Shown here: one piece after another, positions 9,719 through 16,852 of the stretch
Position numbering within the stretch: position 1 is the stretch's first letter
Layout: the number at the start of each line of letters is the position of its first letter
Origin: Tissierellia bacterium
GTDB lineage: Bacteria; Bacillota; Clostridia; Tissierellales; Sedimentibacteraceae
DNA length: 34,281 nucleotides
Direction: 5' to 3'
Assembly: GCA_012520455.1 (NCBI GenBank)
Contig: JAAYOE010000068.1
Location: 1 to 34,281, forward strand
Made by a program: the position numbers and the translations under genes
Notes under the pieces: model-generated
Seen by the model: only the letters and a program-made list of their open reading frames with translations
What the model was told of the DNA's origin: nothing
Database searches by the model: none

Positions 9719-9747
9719 ATTATAACACCCTCATTTTTTGCTGTCAA
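9719..9747 (-). promoter_or_regulatory. Consensus sigma-A promoter of the efflux operon
   Basis: On the minus strand there is a perfect TTGACA (9742-9747), 17-nt spacer and perfect TATAAT (9719-9724). Such a strong promoter normally needs repression, consistent with the palindrome immediately downstream. Confidence 0.88.
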
Positions 9748-9756
9748 CAATTTCGC

Positions 9757-9849
9757 AATTCCAGGGACGGTTCTTTTCGTTCTCAAGAAAATACCAGGGA
9801 CGGTTCTATCATCCTTACTTTGAGAACGAAAAGAACCGTCCCTGAAATT
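9757..9849. repeat. Inverted repeat with 30-nt arms (GGGACGGTTCTTTTCG family)
   Basis: Arms 9757-9786 and 9820-9849 are complementary with one mismatch and enclose a 33-nt loop. The loop contains a third, partial direct copy (CCAGGGACGGTTCT, about 9794-9807). It lies between proS and the efflux promoter. In RNA it would form a very stable hairpin that could end proS transcription. Confidence 0.9.
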
Positions 9850-9863
9850 TATAGTTGGGACAA

Positions 9864-11309
9864 CTAATATGCTCTTGCTGCGTAAATCATGTGTTTAGCA
9901 GGCTTACCGCAGATGTGGCACTTGTCGCCCAAGTTTTCCTGGTCGAAAGGAATACATCTTATGGTTGCACCGGTTTCTTCCTTCAGCCTGTCTTCACATT
10001 CTCTTTCGCCGCACCACATCATTTTTGCAAATCCGGGACGGGTGGGCAAATCTTTTTTGTACCGGTCATAGTCCTCTACTATATAAGTGTGGGCTTCCCT
10101 GTGGGCCTTTGCTTTTTCAAATAAATCTTTCTGCATTGCATCGAGCATTTGGGCGATTTTGTCATCAATATCGTCAAGGGATAAGATTTCTTTCTCCAAT
10201 TTATCTCTTCGAACGGCAACCGCCTGGTTGTTTTCAATGTCTCTGGGACCAATTTCAATACGAATAGGATAACCCTTCATTTCGTATTGGTTAAATTTCC
10301 AGCCGGGTGAATATTCCGTGTTGTCATCAAGCTCTACCCTTATTCCTTTTGCTTTTAATCTGTCGAACAATTCATTAGCTTTCTCCAAGACGCCTTCTTT
10401 CTTTTGCGCTATGGGAATTATGACAACCTGTACAGGCGCCATTTTAGGAGGAAGTACCAAGCCCCTGTTATCGGAATGAACCATTATCAAACCGCCGATT
10501 AATCTTGTGGAAATTCCCCACGAAGTAGAATAGGGGTATTGCTCCTGGCCGTTTCTGCCTTGGAATTTAATATCAAAAGCTTTGGCAAAATGCTGGCCTA
10601 AGTTATGGGATGTTCCTGCCTGTAGGGCCTGGCCGTCATGCATCAAAGCCTCCATGGTATAGGTGGCATAGGCGCCTGCAAATTTTTCTTTTTCGCTTTT
10701 TTGGCCAACAACTACCGGCATAGCCATTAAGTCTTCCGCCAACTGCCTGTATATATCTAGCATTTGTAAGGTTTCGGCCTGGGCTTCCTCCTCTGTTTCG
10801 TGAAGGGTGTGACCTTCCTGCCAGAGAAATTCCGATGTCCTTAAAAAAGGCCTGGTTGTTTTTTCCCACCTGACAACACTGCACCACTGGTTATACAAGT
10901 AGGGCAGGTCCCTGTATGAATTAAGCCATTTTGCATACATGTGGCAAATGATTGTTTCTGATGTAGGCCTTATGACAAGCCTTTCAGCAAGGTCCTGGCT
11001 TCCTCCCCTGGTAACCCAGGCAACTTCGGGAGCAAAGCCTTCAACATGTTCCTTCTCCTTATTTAATAGACTTTCGGGAATCAACAGAGGAAAATACATG
11101 TTTTTATGGCCTGTTTCCTTAAATTTCGCATCCGCATATTCCTGAATTTTCTCCCACAAGGCATAACCGTAAGGTCTGATTACCATAAAGCCTTTAACCG
11201 GTGAATAGTCAACCAATTCATTCTTCATTATTACATCCGTATACCACCTGCTGAAGTCTTCCTCCATGGGGGTTATCTCTTTTACAAATTCTTTTTCTTT
11301 TTTAGACAT
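9864..11309 (-). CDS. proS: Prolyl-tRNA synthetase, short archaeal/eukaryote-like type
   Basis: This 481-residue class II synthetase charges tRNA-Pro. At under 500 residues, and without an inserted editing domain, it belongs to the short form shared by archaea, eukaryotes and some bacteria rather than the 560-570 residue bacterial form. Visible motifs are motif 2 ([14 protein letters not shown]), the Pro-site strand GTSHNLGQ, motif 3 region ([14 protein letters not shown]), and an anticodon-binding domain. The C-terminal zinc-type module has four Cys (MWCGEREC and CHICGK), and the chain ends in AARAY, a hallmark of this subfamily. The ATG follows an AAGGGAG site. A T-box leader upstream fits control by uncharged tRNA-Pro. 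No second gene is in the transcription unit. Confidence 0.96.
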   Translation of the reverse strand: MSKKEKEFVKEITPMEEDFSRWYTDVIMKNELVDYSPVKGFMVIRPYGYALWEKIQEYADAKFKETGHKNMYFPLLIPESLLNKEKEHVEGFAPEVAWVTRGGSQDLAERLVIRPTSETIICHMYAKWLNSYRDLPYLYNQWCSVVRWEKTTRPFLRTSEFLWQEGHTLHETEEEAQAETLQMLDIYRQLAEDLMAMPVVVGQKSEKEKFAGAYATYTMEALMHDGQALQAGTSHNLGQHFAKAFDIKFQGRNGQEQYPYSTSWGISTRLIGGLIMVHSDNRGLVLPPKMAPVQVVIIPIAQKKEGVLEKANELFDRLKAKGIRVELDDNTEYSPGWKFNQYEMKGYPIRIEIGPRDIENNQAVAVRRDKLEKEILSLDDIDDKIAQMLDAMQKDLFEKAKAHREAHTYIVEDYDRYKKDLPTRPGFAKMMWCGERECEDRLKEETGATIRCIPFDQENLGDKCHICGKPAKHMIYAARAY

Positions 11310-11372
11310 TATTACTCCCTTCTTTCATACATTTACAGATATTTTATTACAATTATACTTGCTAAAAATAAA

Positions 11373-11590
11373 CCGCCTCTTAAACCAAGAGGCGGATTTC
11401 CGCGGTACCACTCTAATTACTGTCAATAGAATCATCCGTCGACAGTTCTCGTTTATATAAGGGGGGGACCCTTTGAGTTGCCACACTCAAATACTCCAAG
11501 GCGGGTTCAAAATACATAGGGCCGAAAATCTTCCACCGGTGATTTTCTCTCTATAGGCCGTGTATATCTACTATTCCTCTTCACAGTAAC
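11373..11590 (-). promoter_or_regulatory. T-box riboswitch leader of proS
   Basis: The minus strand contains the T-box core AGAGTGGTACCGCGG (11400-11414), which pairs with uncharged tRNA acceptor ends. It is followed by a 9-bp terminator hairpin CCGCCTCTT/AAGAGGCGG (11373-11395) and TTTATTTTT. Upstream is a stem I-like domain. On its 3' side lies GAACCCG, in which CCC (11503-11505) is a proline codon in a plausible specifier position. The T-box is certain from the core; the specifier assignment is by eye. Confidence 0.93.
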
Positions 11591-11605
11591 TATTAATTTG
11601 TATAC

Positions 11606-11634
11606 ATGATATAAAAATTTATTGTTGTTGTCAA
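11606..11634 (-). promoter_or_regulatory. Promoter of the proS T-box transcript
   Basis: TTGACA (11629-11634), a 17-nt spacer and TATCAT (11606-11611) on the minus strand, placed just before the T-box stem I. Confidence 0.75.
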
Positions 11635-11713
11635 CAAGTATCCGATGTTTTTTTGAAGTTTATGAAAATTGTGTCCCTTATGCTTAATTCTTGAAGGGCA
11701 GGCAAAAGTTGTC

Positions 11714-11742
11714 TTGAAATTCCACTGCCCTGACTGTATAAT
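11714..11742 (+). promoter_or_regulatory. Promoter of the 5'-nucleotidase gene
   Basis: TTGAAA (11714-11719), 17-nt spacer, perfect TATAAT (11737-11742). GAGGAGG follows at 11767-11773, 8 nt before the ATG. Confidence 0.78.
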
Positions 11743-11781
11743 ATATATGTCTCTACCAAAAAAAATGAGGAGGAAAAGTCA

Positions 11782-13527
11782 ATGAAAAGAGTATTGAGTT
11801 TAGTTTTAGTTGTATTGCTGATTCTAAGCAGTTTCAGCTTCGCTTTCGGACAAGATGCTGAAACCGTGAAAATTACTATTATTCACACTAATGACACCCA
11901 TTCAAGATTAGAAGGTTCAGATTCCGTAATAGGTTTTGCCAAAATAGCAACCCTCATTAAGGAAGCAAAAGAAGCAAACCCTAACACCTTGGTTCTTGAT
12001 GCCGGAGATACCCTCCACGGTATGCCGATAGTAAACATCTCCAAGGGTGAAAATGCAATTAAGGTATTGGAAGCAGCAGGTTATAATTACATGACTTTAG
12101 GAAACCATGACTTTAATTACGGCCAAGAAAGATTGCTTGAATTAAAGGATATGTCTAAGGTAGGAATGCTGAGCGCCAATATCGTTGATGAAAACGGAGA
12201 TTATCTTTTTACTCCATATGCTATTGAAGAGGTAGGCGGCGTTAAGGTAGGTATTTTTGGTCTATCTACTCCTGATACCGTGATTGTGACACATCCTAAG
12301 AATGTAGAAGGTTTAACATTTAAAGATCCTATTGAAGTTTCAAAAGAAATGGTAAAGGAACTTGAAGACAAGGCTGATGTAATAATTGCACTGGCACATT
12401 TGGGACTTGATGAAAGTTCGACTATAACTTCAAAAGCTTTAGCCCAGGGTGTGGAAGGAATCGACCTGATTATTGACGGACACAGCCATACGATATTAGA
12501 AGCCGGTCAATTGGAAAATGATACATTGATTGTTCAAACAAAGAATTACGGTGAAAACTTGGGTTATGTTGATATTGAAGTTTTAAACGGTGAGGTTACA
12601 GGTATATCAGCAAGACTTCTACCTGTCGCAGACACTGCAGATGTTGTTCCCGACCCGGATTTAGCGGCATATATCGAATCAATCAACCCGAAAAACGACC
12701 CGGCATTCCAGGTAGTAGTTGCATCAACTGATGTATATTTGGACGGAGTGAGAGAAAATGTAAGGACCAAAGAAACAAATCTTGGAAACCTCTCAGCAGA
12801 TGCAGCAAGGACTGCAACTGGTGCTGACGTTGCCTTTGTAAACGGCGGCGGTATCAGAGAGGATGTACCGGTTGGTGATATAACAAAAGGTAAGATAGCT
12901 GCTATATTCCCCTTTGGTAACCTGATTGTTGTAAAGAAAATTACAGGTCAAGACCTTAAAGCCATGCTGGAATGGTCTGTAAGCGATTATCCTGCAGCTA
13001 AGGGAGCCTTCCTCCAGGTGAGCGGACTTGAATTCTCCTTTGACCCTGCTAAGGAAGTTGGTTCCAAGGTTGTAGAAGTAAAAGTAGGCGGCGAACCCTT
13101 AGATTTAACCAAAGAATATACGGTTGCGGTAAATGACTTTATGGCAGATGGCGGAGACGGCTATGAAATGCTTGCTGACTATAAGGTTGAAGCATTATAC
13201 GGAACCTATGAAGAAATAGTAATAGATTATCTCGCTACTAACGGGACTGCAGGAAGCGAAGTTTCAGGAAGAATTAAGGTTTTGGAAACTGTTGTTGAAG
13301 AACCTGAGCCGGTTGAACCTGAGCCTGTTGAGCCTGAGCCTGTTGAGCCTGAACCGGTTGAACCTGAACCTGCAGAAGAAGTGATTTACATAGTGGTTCC
13401 GGGCGACGTTTTGTGGAAAATAGCAGAAAAATATGGCTTTACTTATCAGGAATTGGCTGAATACAACAAGATAGCAAATCCTCATTTAATATTCCCTGAA
13501 CAAGCTATAAAGATTCCAAGCAAATAA
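11782..13527 (+). CDS. Secreted 5'-nucleotidase/UshA-like phosphoesterase with LysM tail
   Basis: The 581-residue protein starts with a signal peptide (MKRVLSLVLVVLLILSSFSF). The N-terminal calcineurin-like metallophosphoesterase domain shows the metal ligands in IHTNDTHSRLEG, LDAGDTLHG, LGNHDFNYG and DGHSHT. The C-terminal 5'-nucleotidase substrate domain contains NGGGIREDVPVGDI and VNDFMADGGDGYE. A five-unit EPEPV linker follows, then a single LysM domain (last ~47 residues, IYIVVPGDVLWKIAEKYG). It would hydrolyse nucleotides or related phosphoesters outside the cell for phosphate and nucleoside scavenging. The LysM would hold it on peptidoglycan instead of the sortase or lipid anchors seen in other lineages. 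It is monocistronic, with its own promoter and terminator. Confidence 0.93.
   Translation: MKRVLSLVLVVLLILSSFSFAFGQDAETVKITIIHTNDTHSRLEGSDSVIGFAKIATLIKEAKEANPNTLVLDAGDTLHGMPIVNISKGENAIKVLEAAGYNYMTLGNHDFNYGQERLLELKDMSKVGMLSANIVDENGDYLFTPYAIEEVGGVKVGIFGLSTPDTVIVTHPKNVEGLTFKDPIEVSKEMVKELEDKADVIIALAHLGLDESSTITSKALAQGVEGIDLIIDGHSHTILEAGQLENDTLIVQTKNYGENLGYVDIEVLNGEVTGISARLLPVADTADVVPDPDLAAYIESINPKNDPAFQVVVASTDVYLDGVRENVRTKETNLGNLSADAARTATGADVAFVNGGGIREDVPVGDITKGKIAAIFPFGNLIVVKKITGQDLKAMLEWSVSDYPAAKGAFLQVSGLEFSFDPAKEVGSKVVEVKVGGEPLDLTKEYTVAVNDFMADGGDGYEMLADYKVEALYGTYEEIVIDYLATNGTAGSEVSGRIKVLETVVEEPEPVEPEPVEPEPVEPEPVEPEPAEEVIYIVVPGDVLWKIAEKYGFTYQELAEYNKIANPHLIFPEQAIKIPSK
13300..13374 (+). repeat. 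Five tandem 15-nt units encoding EPEPV linker
   Basis: Units read GAACCTGAGCCGGTT with silent CCT/CCG and GAA/GAG variation, the last ending in Ala. It is an in-frame proline/glutamate spacer between the nucleotidase and LysM domains. Confidence 0.9.
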
Positions 13528-13538
13528 CATAAATGATA

Positions 13539-13570
13539 AGAATGAGGCTTTGGTAACAAAGCCTCATTCT
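13539..13570. terminator. Bidirectional terminator between convergent genes
   Basis: A perfect 14-bp stem AGAATGAGGCTTTG/CAAAGCCTCATTCT with a GTAA loop, followed on the plus strand by ATTTT. It can also serve the convergent metallophosphoesterase gene. Confidence 0.88.
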
Positions 13571-13597
13571 ATTTTGCAAATCTCTTTATGTCCTATC

Positions 13598-14425
13598 TTA
13601 TTTCATCCCGCTTATTGTAATAACCGTCAGTTCGGGTACTGCCATAAAGCGCAGAGGAAGGGTTGATGTTCCCAGGCCCACATTGACATATATTTTGGTC
13701 TGCCTGTTATTATCTATCTCATACATACCCCTTACATATTTTTGCGCCAGGGGTGGTGTATAACTGATGATAGGCAGGTTAACCTGACCTCCGTGGCTGT
13801 GGCCGGTTAAAAACAAGTCTGCGTCGTATTCAAAAAAAAGGTCCGCAACATCCGGCTCATGACTCAACACTATGTTATATGAATCTTCATTCAGCAGCCT
13901 TATAATTGCTTCTTTATCAAGGGTGCCGAATATTGAATCATCCATTCCTATTATATTTACAGGGTATCCTTCAATTTCCGCCCTTTCATTTTGAAGTATC
14001 TGAAAGCCGCCCTTCTCCATTATCTGTCTGAATGCCCTTTCAGCCCCGCCTCCGTAATCATGGTTTCCATAAACAGCATACTTTCCTAAAGGTGCCCGTA
14101 TTTGGCTTAATACTTCCCATATTTCATTTATCCTGTCCTTATTTTCGTATTTATCGTATCTCTCTATCAAATCGCCGCTAAAAACAACCACATCCGGTTT
14201 TTGAGCATTTATTTTGTCTGCGACCTTCTTCAAATGATTTGCATCAAAATATCCGGATATGTGGGTATCTGAAAATTGTACTATTTTTATATTATCATCA
14301 ATATAAGAGCTATATATGTTTTCGTATTTAACCGTCAATAATGCCGGTTCTACAAGTCTTGCGTATGAATAAAAAACAATTGAAAGCAAAAATAAAAAGC
14401 CAAGAAATTTTAAAAGTAATTTCAC
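13598..14425 (-). CDS. Membrane-anchored metallophosphoesterase (YaeI/YkuE-like)
   Basis: The 275-residue protein has an N-terminal membrane segment (LLLKFLGFLFLLSIVFYSYA). A calcineurin-like domain follows with all expected metal-binding blocks in order: FSDTHISGYF, FSGDLIERYD, YGNHDYGGG, LSHEPD and TGHSHGGQ. The catalytic part probably faces the outside. Relatives act on UDP-sugar lipid intermediates or unknown phosphoesters, so the substrate is open. The start codon is GTG with GGGGAG upstream. It is convergent with the 5'-nucleotidase, an unrelated subfamily of the same fold. A dispersed repeat lies in its immediate 5' region. Confidence 0.88.
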   Translation of the reverse strand: MKLLLKFLGFLFLLSIVFYSYARLVEPALLTVKYENIYSSYIDDNIKIVQFSDTHISGYFDANHLKKVADKINAQKPDVVVFSGDLIERYDKYENKDRINEIWEVLSQIRAPLGKYAVYGNHDYGGGAERAFRQIMEKGGFQILQNERAEIEGYPVNIIGMDDSIFGTLDKEAIIRLLNEDSYNIVLSHEPDVADLFFEYDADLFLTGHSHGGQVNLPIISYTPPLAQKYVRGMYEIDNNRQTKIYVNVGLGTSTLPLRFMAVPELTVITISGMK

Positions 14426-14453
14426 TTCTACTCCCCATAATTTACATTTTTTT

Positions 14454-14515
14454 ATGAGATTCTTCGAGCTAAAGCTCTCAGAATGACAATTTGTGAGTTA
14501 TTCATAATAATGACA
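14454..14515. repeat. Dispersed repeat, copy B (half-element)
   Basis: Runs from ATGAGATTCTTCGAGC through CTCAGAATGACA to one module ending TTATTCATAATAATGACA. It lacks the GTCATCCTGAG left arm. It lies in the leader of the metallophosphoesterase gene. Confidence 0.85.
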
Positions 14516-14569
14516 AAATGTTATAATAGTATGGTATGTCACATGTATATGGAGTATATCAAATTTTTG

Positions 14570-14624
14570 CAAAAAAATATAGCGAAACTTCCAACTTAAT
14601 AAACTATTAATATAGCTTCGCTAT
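14570..14624 (-). terminator. Terminator of veg
   Basis: On the minus strand ATAGCGAA (14617-14624) pairs with TTCGCTAT (14579-14586), enclosing a nested TTAATA/TATTAA stem, followed by ATTTTTTT. Confidence 0.7.
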
Positions 14625-14632
14625 CATCCACT

Positions 14633-14890
14633 CTAACCTATTCTGGTCTCCATATCATCACAAATGTAAAATTCAACATTATTGGTGAGAATATCAATAT
14701 AATTAAAGGACACGATCCTGTTATGGTCTTGTTTTTCCACAAAGACCGTAAAAATCGAAGGGTAAGTGTGCAGAATTACTCCTTCGCTGAATTGAGACCT
14801 GGTTTTGCCTTTTTTTATCTTGAATTTTACTTTTTTACCGATACAGTCTTCAACTGCCCCCTTAACTCTCTTAACGGAACTCTTGGGCAA
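14633..14890 (-). CDS. veg: Veg-family protein
   Basis: The ORF track starts at ATG 14938, but that codon has no ribosome site. TTG at 14890 follows AGAAGGTGA at proper spacing and gives 85 residues, matching the roughly 86 of B. subtilis Veg. The conserved core is clear: GKKVKFKIKKGK, then SEGVILHTYPSIFTVFVE and FNYIDILTNNVEF. Veg is a small protein that stimulates biofilm formation in B. subtilis, by an unsettled mechanism. In Bacillus veg lies just upstream of ispE on the same strand. Here the neighbours are kept but veg is inverted. It has its own terminator. Start choice and family are well supported. Confidence 0.85.
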   Translation of the reverse strand: MPKSSVKRVKGAVEDCIGKKVKFKIKKGKTRSQFSEGVILHTYPSIFTVFVEKQDHNRIVSFNYIDILTNNVEFYICDDMETRIG

Positions 14891-14985
14891 AAAATCACCT
14901 TCTATGCTAAAATTAATGAAAAGGTTAAAACTATTCATTAATTAATATCTTTTCCATTTATAAAATAATTATGTGCCTTAAATGA

Positions 14986-15032
14986 ATAACACCCAATTTT
15001 CATCAATTTCACACCAGAAAATCGGGTGTTAT
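14986..15032. repeat. Inverted repeat in the veg-ispE divergent region
   Basis: ATAACACCCAATTTTC pairs with GAAAATCGGGTGTTAT over 16 positions with one mismatch and a 15-nt loop. It is unique in this window and has no T-run, so it looks more like a leader or operator structure than a terminator. I see nothing else recognisable from 15033 to about 15165. Confidence 0.75.
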
Positions 15033-15169
15033 CCATTCATGGCTTCAATTTCTGTTTTTGGGGGAATCACCTCTTTCTCACTAGCACTATGATTCATTAA
15101 ATTTATACCCCATATTATGAATTTTAATCATAAAAACTGAAAAAAATTTAGTATTAGTTATATTTTGCC

Positions 15170-15198
15170 TTGTCCACCAAAATATTATGTTATATAAT
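15170..15198 (+). promoter_or_regulatory. Promoter of ispE
   Basis: TTGTCC (15170-15175), 17-nt spacer, TATAAT (15193-15198). The inferred start point near 15205 excludes the ORF track's upstream start at 15170. Confidence 0.7.
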
Positions 15199-15223
15199 GT
15201 TGAAAAACTCGGGGAAGGTTCTC

Positions 15224-16090
15224 ATGAAATTAAAATCATACGGTAAAATAAATTTATTTTTGGATGTCAAAGGAAAGCTCCCAAGCGGTTATCACGATAT
15301 TGTGACTGTTATCCAGTCTATTGATATTTATGATGAAATAACCCTAAAACCTGTAAATGAGGATAAGATTATCATTGAGTGTTCTGATTTATCAATACCG
15401 GTTGATGAAAGTAATACCTGTTTTAAAGCGGCTATGGTATTAAAGGATACTTTCGGCATAAATTCAGGCATACACATATATATTGATAAAAAGATACCTG
15501 CAGGTGCAGGCATGGGGGGAGGCAGCTCAAACGCAGCTGCTGTCATAAAGGGGCTGAATGCCTTGTGGAAGCTGAATTTATCCCGGGAAGAATTATCCGC
15601 CATCGGGGTACGGGTCGGGGCTGATGTGCCATTTTGCCTGGTCGGGGGTACCTGTCTTGCAGAAGGAATAGGTGACAAAGTCACTGACTTAAATGACTTT
15701 CTATGGAATGATATATTATTGGTTAAGCCTGAATTTTCAATTTCAACTGCCTTTATCTATAAAAACCTAAAGTCCGATTACTATAATTTATATGATTCAA
15801 GCCTCATGCTCAGACATCTATCATCACATGACCATGAATCAACCGCAAGAAGTGTTTCAAATACTTTGGAAAAGGTTGTGGAGATTTTCCATCCCCAAAT
15901 CAAGGACATTAAGGGATTAATGATTGATAATGGAGCAATATCCTCAATAATGACCGGTTCAGGCTCAACAGTATTCGGTTTATTTAAAGACAGTACCTCC
16001 CTTAATAAGGCATATGATCTTGCATCCGGGGCTTATCCCTTTACATTTAAGACAAAGACCAACAAAGATGGAGTTAAATTTATTGATTGA
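15224..16090 (+). CDS. ispE: 4-diphosphocytidyl-2-C-methyl-D-erythritol kinase
   Basis: A GHMP-family kinase of the non-mevalonate (MEP) isoprenoid pathway that phosphorylates CDP-methylerythritol with ATP. The start is ATG 15224, preceded by GGGGAAGG and lying after the promoter, giving 288 residues, the normal IspE length. Visible motifs are the N-terminal KSYGKINLFLDVKGK with PSGYHDI, the glycine-rich ATP loop (IPAGAGMGGGSSNAAAV), the GADVPFCLVGGT segment with the catalytic Asp, and the C-terminal MTGSGSTVFGLF. Its presence indicates MEP-route isoprenoid synthesis. A thioredoxin-like gene follows 45 bp downstream and may share the transcript. Confidence 0.96.
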   Translation: MKLKSYGKINLFLDVKGKLPSGYHDIVTVIQSIDIYDEITLKPVNEDKIIIECSDLSIPVDESNTCFKAAMVLKDTFGINSGIHIYIDKKIPAGAGMGGGSSNAAAVIKGLNALWKLNLSREELSAIGVRVGADVPFCLVGGTCLAEGIGDKVTDLNDFLWNDILLVKPEFSISTAFIYKNLKSDYYNLYDSSLMLRHLSSHDHESTARSVSNTLEKVVEIFHPQIKDIKGLMIDNGAISSIMTGSGSTVFGLFKDSTSLNKAYDLASGAYPFTFKTKTNKDGVKFID

Positions 16091-16135
16091 TTATCCATAT
16101 AACCGGGTATCATGTAATTCATAAAGGAGAAGACA

Positions 16136-16702
16136 ATGAAAAAAATACTGATTATTATTTTATCCCTGATATTGATAGCAGGATGCACCGATAATTCCTC
16201 TATCAGCCCTGATAATGAAGCAGAGGATGCTCTCAATGATAACCAAGAAACAGAGGATACTCTCAATGATAACCAAGAAACCGAGAATTCCAACGAACCC
16301 ATAATGGTCCCGGATTTTGAATTGGAAACTTTAGACGGTTCGGTTATAAAATTGAGTGAAATTAGAGACAAGAATGTAATCATCAACTTCTGGTATACGG
16401 GATGCACCTTTTGCGTAATGGAGATGCCTGATTTGCAAAAACTTCAGGAAACCTATCCGGATGACCTTTTGTTGCTGGCAATCAACGTAGGTGAGACCAA
16501 GGAAACAATTGAGGAATTTATGGCTGAAAACAAGCTTAATATTAGGGTTTTATTGGACCAAGACATGCATGTGGCTTACGATTACGGCATCCGTTCCTTT
16601 CCTACTACCATAGCCGTGAACAAGAATGGTGAAATGGTAGGCGGCTATATCGGTATGCTCACTTATGAGCAGATGGAAAAGCTGTACGGTTTTTTTGAAT
16701 AG
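16136..16702 (+). CDS. TlpA/ResA-like thioredoxin-fold lipoprotein
   Basis: A 188-residue extracytoplasmic thiol-disulfide protein. The lipobox LIAGC puts lipidation at Cys17. A low-complexity acidic linker (about 28-55) contains a perfect 10-residue tandem duplication type (EDALNDNQET, EDTLNDNQET). The AhpC-TSA/redoxin domain begins at VPDFELETLDG. The active site is WYTGCTFC (Cys90, Cys93), and the cis-Pro loop is SFPTTIAVN. Such proteins reduce or isomerise disulfides on secreted proteins or cytochrome precursors, but no CcdA-type electron donor is adjacent. AAAGGAG precedes the ATG. Confidence 0.9.
   Translation: MKKILIIILSLILIAGCTDNSSISPDNEAEDALNDNQETEDTLNDNQETENSNEPIMVPDFELETLDGSVIKLSEIRDKNVIINFWYTGCTFCVMEMPDLQKLQETYPDDLLLLAINVGETKETIEEFMAENKLNIRVLLDQDMHVAYDYGIRSFPTTIAVNKNGEMVGGYIGMLTYEQMEKLYGFFE
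16220..16279 (+). repeat. 30-nt in-frame tandem duplication in the TlpA-like linker
   Basis: Two 30-nt units (AGAGGAT, then CTCTCAATGATAACCAAGAA) differ at only a couple of bases, suggesting a recent slippage duplication that lengthens the lipoprotein's spacer. Confidence 0.88.
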
Positions 16703-16743
16703 TGAGGTCTTCAGGTGCTGCCTTGGAAAAACGAATACCCTTT

Positions 16744-16852
16744 GTCATACTAGAGCATATGCCAAGGAACTCATGAGATTCTTCGAGCTAAAGCTCTCAG
16801 AATGACAGTTTCTGAGTTATTCATAGCAATGACACCCTGTGGGTTATTCACA
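16744..16852. repeat. Dispersed repeat, copy C (full length, diverged left arm)
   Basis: GTCATACTAGAG is followed by CTCATGAGATTCTTCGAGC, CTCTCAGAATGACA, and one complete TTATTCATAGCAATGACA module plus the start of a second (CCTGTGGGTTATTCA). The second module runs into the etfA stop codon. Confidence 0.88.

Noticed and set aside
9757-9849. Possible insertion sequence ends flanking a transposase
   Set aside because: The arms enclose just 33 nt and no transposase ORF exists in the window.
13264-13485. Minus-strand ORF with repeated RFRLNRLRLNR pattern opposite the nucleotidase linker
   Set aside because: It is the antisense reading of the EPEPV tandem units; no ribosome site or independent signal.
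15170-15223. Upstream extension of ispE (MSTKILCYIMLKNSGKVL) in the ORF track
   Set aside because: The predicted -35 and -10 boxes lie inside it and no ribosome site precedes it; GGGGAAGG supports ATG 15224.
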